Source: Nostoc linckia FACHB-104
Lineage (GTDB): Bacteria > Cyanobacteriota > Cyanobacteriia > Cyanobacteriales > Nostocaceae
NCBI RefSeq assembly: GCF_014696615.1
Contig: NZ_JACJQJ010000016.1
Location: 90,772-154,771 of the forward strand
Reading direction: 5' to 3'
Length of the DNA: 64,000 nucleotides
Below are positions 49,700 through 58,900 of this stretch, in pieces; position 1 is the first letter of the stretch; every line of letters starts with the position of its first letter. Below the pieces are notes generated by a model, which saw nothing but the letters and a program-made list of their open reading frames with translations, ran no database searches and had not been told where the DNA came from. Both the position numbers and the translations under genes were made by a program.

Positions 49700-51850
49700 A
49701 TGACATCTACGGTGCAAATTACCTCAGAACTGTGCCAGACAGTTATTTACGAGAAAATTAATGATGCTAGTTATGATGCATCCCAATTAATCAAAGTTCA
49801 GCAGTATGAGCAAGCGCTGAACATATACAATCAAATCCTCAGTAAGATTCCCTTGCTCTCCAGCCGCGAACAACGGGAGTATGTAATTGTCAGTCTGATT
49901 GCAGATGAACAGACTGTTTTTAAACCCTTAACTCAACTCCCGCGTGCAGAACAAGATAAGTGGGTTGAGTGGTTGGGGAAAGTACAGGAATATGTGGTGA
50001 GTTTTGCTGAAACTGGTAGTTCCGTCATTTCTCAACAGTTATACCAATTGGCGGAAGCTTATTACACTCTAGGGAGAAACGAACAGGTGGCGATCGCAAT
50101 GCAACAAGCCACCACAGCAGCGCTGCAAATCTCCGATTCTGGCTTTCGCACTACTGAATTTATTCAAATAGCCAAATTTTGGCTGCAATTTCAACAACAA
50201 GCTGAAGCTCAACAAGCATTATCTCAAGCTTTGGCAACTGTGGAACAAATGCCGAGTGATAATCCCTACGCTCAAGGGGATCATTTATACTCGATTGCTA
50301 CACTGTATATTCAATTGGGTGAAGCAAGACGCGCTTTGCTATTAGCTGACAAAATTATTAATGAATTTTATCCTAATTACATTCGCCAAGAAGTTGTACG
50401 CGATGCGATTAAACGAGGCGATTTACATTTAGCTCAAGCTGTTACACCGAAAATTCAAGGTGCTGAAAGCCAAGCACTCGCCTTAGTAGATATGGCAGTT
50501 TATTGGGCAACTAACAATCAACCTCGATTAGGTAATCGTCTGTTTGTCCAAGCTTTAAAACGAGTAGCTAAAGAAGAATACGCACAAAATATCCAATCAA
50601 GACTGATTCAAATTTACAGCGCATCAGGTCAATTAACTATCTGCTTGAATGCGGCGCAAAGACTGACTCATGATGAATCGAAGGTGCTAGCTTTGGGTGC
50701 AATTATTGTTGCTTATGCGAAAGCTAAACAACCGCAACAGGTACAAAAAATTCTGGCTCAACTCACCGATTTAATTCAATCGGAAGCTGCAGTTAATAAT
50801 GTTGGTTACATCAACAATATATTGCAATCTGCTGTAGATGCAGGACAGTATAATTTGGCGATCGCAATTTTAAATGCGGTGAAGAATAACGCCAACTTTG
50901 ACTCAAAACCTTATTGGTATCGGCAAGTTGTCTCCGCACCACTAGCATTGCAAGATATAGATAAAGCACTACAATTAGCAAAGCAGATTCCTGGTAAGTT
51001 TTGGCCAGAAGAACGCAATGTCAGCTTGCAAGAAATTGCGATCGCTTATGCCAATGCTCAACAATGGAATCGAGCTACTGATGTGCTGACACAAATTGAA
51101 AATTCCGCTTTTACTCCATATCAGGTATTAACAGGAGCAGAATTAGCGGCGACAGCACCGACACCGGAACAATTCACCAGCCTGATTCAAAAAGCAATTG
51201 CACACACACAAGCCTTAAAACAGGTTGAACTAAAAGCCTGGGCGCTGGCTGCGATCGCTCAAGCTTATCTACGTGCAGGGTATGCAGAACAGACAGAATC
51301 TTTCCTAGAACAAGCTATTCAAACAGCGCAGCAGGTAGAAGATAATGAAATGCGCGGTCGTTTGTTCGACCAAATGATCAATTATTTAATTCAACAAAGA
51401 CAATACACTGCTGCTTTGACCATAGCGCAAGCTCATCCTGTTTCTTATGGGCAAGGGTTAGCTTACCATAATATTTTCCAGCAGGCGCTTCCGTCATACG
51501 CTTTTGATGTGGCATTGCAAATAGTGGAATTAGAAACAGTACCCGAGATACAAGCTACAAAATTATTAGCGATCGCTAAAATCTATCAGCAAATCGGGCG
51601 CAATGAAGATGCAATTACATTACTCGATCGCGCTTTTACAGTAGCTCAAAAAATTGCCGATCCAGAAAGTCGTGTTATTCAGATTAATGAATATATAGAA
51701 GTAAATGATGAAAGCGATCGCCGTAGCCAATATACCCGCTTGGTGAAGCAATATGTTGCTTTAGAACAACGGGATAAAGCTCAACAAGTAGTAGCAAAAG
51801 TTCAGGAAGCATCTTTGCGAGATTACTTGCAAGCTTGGATTGATTGTTAA
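49700..51850 (+). CDS. TPR-like alpha-solenoid repeat protein (paralog 1)
   Basis: Repeated ALxxAxxI...A helices; paralogous to the following CDS over its full length. Confidence 0.75.
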   Translation: MTSTVQITSELCQTVIYEKINDASYDASQLIKVQQYEQALNIYNQILSKIPLLSSREQREYVIVSLIADEQTVFKPLTQLPRAEQDKWVEWLGKVQEYVVSFAETGSSVISQQLYQLAEAYYTLGRNEQVAIAMQQATTAALQISDSGFRTTEFIQIAKFWLQFQQQAEAQQALSQALATVEQMPSDNPYAQGDHLYSIATLYIQLGEARRALLLADKIINEFYPNYIRQEVVRDAIKRGDLHLAQAVTPKIQGAESQALALVDMAVYWATNNQPRLGNRLFVQALKRVAKEEYAQNIQSRLIQIYSASGQLTICLNAAQRLTHDESKVLALGAIIVAYAKAKQPQQVQKILAQLTDLIQSEAAVNNVGYINNILQSAVDAGQYNLAIAILNAVKNNANFDSKPYWYRQVVSAPLALQDIDKALQLAKQIPGKFWPEERNVSLQEIAIAYANAQQWNRATDVLTQIENSAFTPYQVLTGAELAATAPTPEQFTSLIQKAIAHTQALKQVELKAWALAAIAQAYLRAGYAEQTESFLEQAIQTAQQVEDNEMRGRLFDQMINYLIQQRQYTAALTIAQAHPVSYGQGLAYHNIFQQALPSYAFDVALQIVELETVPEIQATKLLAIAKIYQQIGRNEDAITLLDRAFTVAQKIADPESRVIQINEYIEVNDESDRRSQYTRLVKQYVALEQRDKAQQVVAKVQEASLRDYLQAWIDC

Positions 51851-51930
51851 GCATGAAGCTGAGTGCTGAGTAACAATCCCAATGAGGTTTTCATGCATGG
51901 CGGTGATATTTTTCATTGGGATTGTGTTTC

Positions 51931-52025
51931 AATACCAAATCAAATCATGTTTGTGACTTATCAATAATATTCTAGAGGGCATGGCAGTGCCATGCCCCTA
52001 CAATCTGTCGCATTCTTGTTTTTAG
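51931..52025 (-). repeat. MITE-like element (CAAGAAYGCGACAGAT...GTAGGGGCAYGGCA... family), minus orientation
   Basis: Reverse complement matches 54868-54970 (GACAGATTGTAGGGGCATGGCACTGCCATGCCCTCTAGAATATTATTGATAAGTCACAAACATGATTTGATTTGGTA). Confidence 0.75.
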
Positions 52026-52106
52026 TTGCTAGAAATTATGCAATTTTTTGCGTAAAAGTTGGCAAGCTGCTGATATCTAATAGAAGTAACTCAAATATCC
52101 TAAACT

Positions 52107-54230
52107 ATGACATCTAATATTCAAATTTCCCCAGAAGTTTACCAAACAGTTCTTGCTGATAAAATTAATGAAGCTATCCTGCAAGCAACTTATTTATTTA
52201 ACACCAAAATTTATGACCAAGCACTGAAAAAATATCATCAAATTCTTAATTATATTGCACTCCTCAACAACGGCGAACAACGCTCATATTGGATTTCTTA
52301 TCTGTTGGGATATGCAGACATTGTCTATATACTTCAACCTTTAGCTAAACTAACGCCCCAAGAGCAAGATAAGTGGATTGAGTGGCTAGAGAAAGTTCAG
52401 CAATCTGTGCTGAATTTTCATGAAGATTCTAGAGTAATTACCCAAGATTTAAAACAACTGGCGAAAGTTTATCAAAATTTGGGACGAAGCGAGCTAGTGG
52501 AAATCGCCATGCAAAAAGCCACTACAGCAGCGCTACAAATTCCCGATCCTACAACTCGCACCGAACAATTAATTCAATTAGTATCCGTTTGGCTAGAATA
52601 CCAACAAAAAGCCAAAGCCCACGAATTACTCACTCAAGCTTTGACCTCTGTGGAACAAATTTCGGCTGAAGAACCCTTTAGCCGCAGTAATTCCCTGAGT
52701 TCAATTGCAATGGTGTATATTCAAATGGGTGAACCAAAACGCGCTATAGCATTAGCCGAAAAAGTTGCCAAGGAATATTCTCCTGAGTCAATTCTTATAG
52801 AAGTTGTACGCGATGCAATTAAAAGAGAAGATTTGCATTTAGCCCAGGCTATCATCCCTAAAATTCAAACAGTAGAATTTCAAGCTTTTTGCTTAGCAGA
52901 AATAGCAGTTTATTGGGCAACTCATAATCAACCCCGGCTGAGTAATCGCCTGTTTGCTAAAGCACTGAAGCAGGTAGCTAAACGAGAGGCTGCTGAAAGC
53001 CATCAAGCAAACCTGATTCAAATTTACAGCACATCAGGTCAGCTAACGATTCTGCTGAATGCAATTCAAAGACTCACTAATGATGGGCTAAAAACTTCGG
53101 TATTGGCTGCACTTGCTATTGTTTACGCCCAAGCCAAACAACCCCAGCAGCTAAAACAGGTTTTAGCACAAATTCAGCGTTTAAAGGATGGGGAAGCCAT
53201 ACTATTAAGTACTGCTATAAATTCACAAGAATATAATTTAGCGATCGCGCTATTCAAGAAGCTGAAGAACCCCAGCAACTTTGTCTATCAATCTGGTTTG
53301 TATCAACAACTAATTCAAGCACTGCTGCAATTGCAAAATCTTGATCAAGCGCTGGAAGTAGCTAAACAAGCCAATCGTGATTTGTGGCCAGAAGAACGCA
53401 ATCTGATGTTGAAAGAAATTGCGATCGCCTATGCGGATAATCAACAATGGAATCAAGCCATTGCAGTAGCTAAACAAGTTAAAAATACCTTACTCAAACC
53501 ATATCAAGTATTAACGCAAGCAGAACTCGCAGCGAAAGCACCGACAATCGCAGAATTCACCAGCTTAATTCAGCCTGCAATTGCACAAGCACAAACCCTA
53601 ACAGCGATTGAGCATCAAGCTTTATCACTAGCTGTAATCGCACAAGCATATGTGCATACAGGAGAAACGGAACAGACACAATCTTTCTTGCAACAAGCAA
53701 TCAAAATTCTCCAGCAAGTACAAGATAATGAAACTCGCTCTCGTCTATTCGCTCAAGTTGTAGAGTATTTAATTAATCAAAAACAATATATAGCAGCTCT
53801 CAAAATAGCTGAGGCTTATTCAACTTCCCCGCTATTAGAATATGTCTACAATGCTATCTACTATGAAATCAATATTCACAACAACATTGATGTCGCGTTG
53901 CAAGTAGTAGAAACAGAATCGTTACCAGATAGACAAGCCACAACACTGCTTGCGATCGCCAGAATTTATGCTTTACAGCAACGTCGTCAAGATGCTCTTG
54001 CATACCTTGATCGCGGCTTTGTAATAGCACAACAAATCGCTGATCCAGAAAGCCGCACAATTAATCGTTACGAGAATTCACCAGAACCAGATTATAGCGA
54101 TCGCCGTAGTCAATACACCCGCTTGGTGAAGCAATATGTTGCTTTAGAACAACTAGATAAAGCTCAACAAGTAGTAGCAAAAGTTCAGGAAACATCGCTG
54201 CGCGATTACCTGCAAGCTTGGATTGATTAG
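52107..54230 (+). CDS. TPR-like alpha-solenoid repeat protein (paralog 2)
   Basis: Full-length similarity to 49700-51850. Confidence 0.75.
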   Translation: MTSNIQISPEVYQTVLADKINEAILQATYLFNTKIYDQALKKYHQILNYIALLNNGEQRSYWISYLLGYADIVYILQPLAKLTPQEQDKWIEWLEKVQQSVLNFHEDSRVITQDLKQLAKVYQNLGRSELVEIAMQKATTAALQIPDPTTRTEQLIQLVSVWLEYQQKAKAHELLTQALTSVEQISAEEPFSRSNSLSSIAMVYIQMGEPKRAIALAEKVAKEYSPESILIEVVRDAIKREDLHLAQAIIPKIQTVEFQAFCLAEIAVYWATHNQPRLSNRLFAKALKQVAKREAAESHQANLIQIYSTSGQLTILLNAIQRLTNDGLKTSVLAALAIVYAQAKQPQQLKQVLAQIQRLKDGEAILLSTAINSQEYNLAIALFKKLKNPSNFVYQSGLYQQLIQALLQLQNLDQALEVAKQANRDLWPEERNLMLKEIAIAYADNQQWNQAIAVAKQVKNTLLKPYQVLTQAELAAKAPTIAEFTSLIQPAIAQAQTLTAIEHQALSLAVIAQAYVHTGETEQTQSFLQQAIKILQQVQDNETRSRLFAQVVEYLINQKQYIAALKIAEAYSTSPLLEYVYNAIYYEINIHNNIDVALQVVETESLPDRQATTLLAIARIYALQQRRQDALAYLDRGFVIAQQIADPESRTINRYENSPEPDYSDRRSQYTRLVKQYVALEQLDKAQQVVAKVQETSLRDYLQAWID

Positions 54231-54392
54231 ACTTATTGTAGAAGTTGGGGAAAGGGGAAGGGGGAAATGGGAAATGGAGAAAGGTTTGGTATTTTCCCTT
54301 TCCCCTTTAACCTTTCCCCTTTCCCCACCCTTTGCAATTGATATGTATAAGGGCGATCGCATCCTGACTCAAAATGCGATCGCCCTCATTAA

Positions 54393-54764
54393 TTAACTTG
54401 TAGCAACTGGCTTTCTCCGACTGGGACGCTTACGATCTGATTTTTTCTTCAATCCCACTGCTTGCGCTTGATCGCTATCCGAGCCATATTGCCCACGTAC
54501 AACTTCTTTCATCGCTAAGATTGTATTGTGGAATTCCCATTCTGCTAATCTTGCCGCATCAGCAGCAGCACGATATATAGTGAGTTTCTCGTTTTCTGCT
54601 TGTTGCTGTGCCAACATAGCTTGATAAGCTTGCTGAATGTTTGCAATAGAAGCATCAGCACGGGATGTATCGTAAGTGCCAATGGTTTGCAAACCATGCA
54701 AAGAAGTAACATCTTGATTAATAACTTGAGGCGTTAAACGGCGTGTTGTGTTTTGAATAGTCAT
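54393..54764 (-). CDS. Hypothetical protein
   Basis: MTIQNTTRRLTPQVINQDVTSLHGLQTIGTYDTSRADASIANIQQAYQAMLAQQQAENEKL; basic C-terminus. Confidence 0.6.
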   Translation of the reverse strand: MTIQNTTRRLTPQVINQDVTSLHGLQTIGTYDTSRADASIANIQQAYQAMLAQQQAENEKLTIYRAAADAARLAEWEFHNTILAMKEVVRGQYGSDSDQAQAVGLKKKSDRKRPSRRKPVATS

Positions 54765-54867
54765 AGAAAACACGTAGTAATGGTATGTATTTAATATGCC
54801 CATTCACGCCACAAAAGATGACAGTAAGATGATGTTTTTATACCAGCAAAGGCTAAATTAATGGTTA

Positions 54868-54970
54868 TACCAATTTGAAAAAAGAACCCGACAGATGGTA
54901 GGTAGGGGCAAGGCAGTGCCTTGCCCTCTAGAATATATTGATGTGTCGCAAACATTATTTAATTTGGTAT
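54868..54970 (+). repeat. MITE-like element with TACCAATTT / AATTTGGTA termini
   Basis: Terminal inverted repeat; homologous to 51931-52025 and to 59457-59595. Confidence 0.75.
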
Positions 54971-54989
54971 TAACTACTTTTGTTAGCCT

Positions 54990-55165
54990 ATGCATTGGCA
55001 ATGTAGAGCAATGCATTAACAATGTCAGTCGATACATTGGCAATGTAGGGCAATACATTAACGATGTAAACCGATGCATTGGCAATGTAGGGCGATACAT
55101 TAATAATGTAAACCGATGCATTGGCAATGTAGGGCGATACATTAACAATGTCAGCCTATGCGCTC
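54990..55165 (+). repeat. 21-bp minisatellite array 1 (GATACATTAACAATGTAGGGC)
   Basis: About eight units, each with hyphenated palindrome (T/G)(A/G)CATT-NNN-AATGT(A). Confidence 0.9.
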
Positions 55166-55255
55166 AATCTCTCTTGGTGACATTGTGCAACAGGGGGTAT
55201 AAAGTGCGATCGCTAATTTTGTAGAATGCTTTAATTGCCAGTTTATTACTCAAAA

Positions 55256-55510
55256 TCACAAGATACCAACTGCGTACACTGCATTAAATCCGATTCTTTC
55301 TGCCCACAGCGCCGCATCAGCTTGTTTAGCTCGTAACTGTAGACTCGTTACAAGCAAATCATCACCAATCTCATATTCACCTGTCTCAACATTTATTGAG
55401 ATAATTTTGCCAATATTGTCTGGTGTTTCTACTTGAGCGCGAATACTGTTTTCATAGAGTTCTTTTCCACGTCGGGTAATTTCTTCATCACTAAGTTTAG
55501 GGTAGGACAT
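55256..55510 (-). CDS. Small acidic conserved protein (possible orphan antitoxin-like)
   Basis: MSYPKLSDEEITRRGKELYENSIRAQVETPDNIGKIISINVETGEYEIGDDLLVTSLQLRAKQADAALWAERIGFNAVYAVG. Confidence 0.6.
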   Translation of the reverse strand: MSYPKLSDEEITRRGKELYENSIRAQVETPDNIGKIISINVETGEYEIGDDLLVTSLQLRAKQADAALWAERIGFNAVYAVGIL

Positions 55511-55730
55511 ATCAACAATTTCCTGTGTTTCAGTCCGTGGACTTTCATTATTATTGTAAAATACACGGCTTACCACCTTGCTTATCTGGTGCGATCGCTC
55601 ATAATGACATTGTGCAATAGGTGGTATGAAGTGCGATCACAAATTTGTAGACTGCATTCGCTCTTGTGTAATACCGTTTCGCTTTAATTGTGATATCAAT
55701 AGCTTATTTGCTGGCTTTCATACTCGCCTT

Positions 55731-55840
55731 GGAATGAATTCCAAGTCTAATAGGTCAAGTCTACTGAAGTAGACTGAAGATTTGTAAGGATTTTTAGTCA
55801 TCTTGAGATGACTTTTACTGTAAGACTGGGAATTCATTCC
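55731..55840. repeat. Triple-hairpin palindromic element
   Basis: Outer 18-bp IR GGAATGAATTCCAAGTCT/AGACTGGGAATTCATTCC, inner GTCTACTGAAGTAGAC (55759-55774) and AGTCATCTTGAGATGACT (55796-55813). Confidence 0.85.
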
Positions 55841-55976
55841 TAGTCGGGCTATGGGTTGAGCGTTAAGTTGACACAGGCTAGCAATGCCTTACCCATCGCT
55901 CTAAAATTTGTAGTTTATACTGATTATTCATACAGCTTAAGCAACAATTTTAGCCCTTGCTCGGTCAACTTCCTGC

Positions 55977-58900
55977 ATGAACGCTGATTTTCAACATTAC
56001 CTAGAATCAGTCTGCCACACTTACCAACATTGGTGGGAAAAGTACACCATTACAGATGTAGAAGGGCGTAGACAAAATTCACCGTTTGAGGGCTTGATGG
56101 TAGTAACGGTGTCGCCAAAGCAAGACAAACAAGATGACACCGAGGAGAAAACAGAACGCTTACCAGTGCAGGAAGGGTTACGTAAATATGCATATAATCA
56201 TGTATTACTTGTAGGTAAACCAGGTTCAGGTAAATCTACAGCCTTAGCGCGGCTATTGTTGGAAGAAGCAGAGAAAGCAAAATCTCTAGGCGATTCGGGA
56301 TGCATACCCGTGCTGGTGGAGTTGCGGCAATACACAACTTCAGTGCTGGATTTGATACAAAATTTTTTGCAACGGCATGGATTATATATAGATGTAGAAA
56401 TAAAAACCTTGTTGCGTAATCGGCAATTTTTGCTGCTTGTGGATGGGGTAAACGAGTTACCCAATGAAGAAGCAAGGCGAGAATTAAAAACTTTTCGGGA
56501 AAATCACCCCAAAACGCCAATGATTTTCACTACGCGAGATTTGGGCGTAGGTGGCGATTTGGGAATTGATCAAAAGCTGGAAATGCAACCTCTAACGTCA
56601 GAACAGATGCAGCAGTTTATCCGCGCCTATTTGCCGGAAACAGGTGAGGAAATGCTACAGCGATTAGGTGAAAGATTGCGTTCCTTTGGGGAAACGCCTT
56701 TGCTGCTGTGGATGCTGTGTGAGTTATTTCAACAAACAAGCGATATACCGCCGAATTTAGGTTTGGTGTTTCGACAGTTTACGCAATTTTATGACAGCAA
56801 AATTAAAGATGATGTTCGAGTAGTTGAGCAGTTGCGCGGCTGGTGGAAGCAGTCATTGGAAGCATTGGCTTTCACCATGATGCAAGGAGAAACGCCAACA
56901 GAATTGCGAGTCATCATTGATAGGCTTGAGGCGGAAGAAATTTTGGCAAAGTTTCTGGAAGGGAAAGTTGATTATCAACCTACTCGCGCCAAAGAATTGC
57001 TGAAAGATTTACTCAAGCATCATTTAATTCAAATTAGTAGCAATGAAACAATAGAGTTTCGCCACCAGCTGATTCAGGAATACTACGCTGCCGAATGCCT
57101 ACTTCAGAAGCTTCCCCATATTAGTAATGAAAAGTTGCAACGGGATTATCTCAATTATTTAAAGTGGACAGAACCCTTAGCTTTGATGTTGGCTTTGGTG
57201 GAGAAAGAAGCGCAAGCAGTAGGCGTGGTGAAGTTAGCTCTAGAGGTGGATTTGAAGTTAGGGGCAAGGTTAGCAGGAGAGGTAAAGCCGGAGTTTCAGA
57301 AAAAAACTGTTGATTTAATTCTAGGGTTAGAAGTTTCTGAATTGCTCAAGATTGAGTTTTTAGGAAAAGCTCGCTCTGGTCATGGAGTTACATTTTTAAA
57401 TAATGGGCTAAAAAATCAAGATTCTTTGGTGCGTAGAACTGCCGCAGATGCATTAGGAGAAATCAAAGATAGCCAAGCAGTAGCAGCATTGATTCATGCT
57501 TTGAATCATCAAGATTCTGATGTGCGGAGTTCTGCCGCATATGCATTAGGAGAAATCAAAGATAGCCAAGCAGTAGCAGCATTGATTCATGCTTTGAATC
57601 ATCAAGATTCTGATGTGCGTATAATTGCCGCATATACATTAGGAAAAATCAAAGATAGCCAAGCAGTAGCAGTATTGATTCATGCTTTGAATGATCAATA
57701 TTCTGGTGTGCGTATAATTGCCGCAAGAGCATTAGGAAAAATCAAAGATAGCCAAGCAGTAGCAGCATTGATTCATGCTTTGAATGATCAATATTCTGGT
57801 GTGCGTAGAACTGCCGCAGAAGCATTAGGAGAAATCAAAGATAGCCAAGCAGTAGCAGCATTGATTCATGCTTTGAATGATCAAGATGATGATGTGCGTA
57901 GAACTGCCGCATATGCATTAGGAGAAATCAAAGATAGCCAAGCAGTAGCAGCATTGATTCATGCTTTGAATGATCAATATGCTGATGTGCGTAGTTCTGC
58001 CGCAAATGCATTAGGAGAAATCAAAGATAGCCAAGCAGTAGCAGCATTGATTCATGCTTTGAATCATCAATATTCTGATGTGCGTAGTTCTGCCGCATAT
58101 GCATTAGGAGAAATCAAAGATAGCCAAGCAGTAGCAGCATTGATTCATGCTTTGAATGATCAATATTCTGATGTGCGTAGTTCTGCCGCAGAAGCATTAG
58201 GAAAAATCGGCAGTTCTGAAATACTTCCTGAAATATGGCAGTTACGATTAGCTGGGGTAAACATTGCAAAGAATATCATTTCAAAGATTCAAGAGCGTTA
58301 CAAGTTTTATAATCATGAAATTTTTCATTCCGCCTCAATTGAAAACGCAAGTCAAACAGAATCAAAAACTATGCAATATCAAGATTTTCAAATATTAGTT
58401 GATAAAAATCACCAAATTCGTGCTTCTTCAGAACAAGGTGATGTTTCGGCTGAATTCCGCTTAGACATGAACGAAATTGAACTAGCCTTAGAACTGATTG
58501 AGTTGAACAACACAAATGATAAATTACTCAAAAGATTAGGAAACCAACTTTACCAAGCGCTTTTTCCCAACCAAATTAACGCTCGCTTCCATGCCACAAT
58601 GGCAGGGGCACAAGCAAATGAAGAAAGCGTTCGTTTGCGCTTAATATTTCAATCTCCGCAATTAGCCGCACTCCCCTGGGAATTCCTCTATGACGCAGAA
58701 ACCAATACCTTTTTAGGAAACAACATCCAAACAGTGCTTTCTCGCTATATTGATGTTCCCCTGCAAAAACGCGATATCATAACCGCTAAATTACCCCTAA
58801 AAGTGCTACTCGTCATTTCATCTCCTACTGACTTAGCTACATTAGACGCAACTAGCGAAGCAACGCTGATTAACTCAGCGCTGGAAACACACATCAAAGC

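Noticed and set aside
54990-55165. CRISPR array
   Set aside because: Units are 21 bp without unique 30-40 nt spacers and no cas genes are present
54858-55224. ORFs on both strands over array 1 (MLMYRPTLPMHRFT..., ...NVGRYINNVNRCIGNV...)
   Set aside because: Same minisatellite artefact as array 2
57468-58211. Diversity-generating retroelement variable region
   Set aside because: Variation is not adenine-specific, occurs inside repeats, and no reverse transcriptase or template repeat is seen in the window
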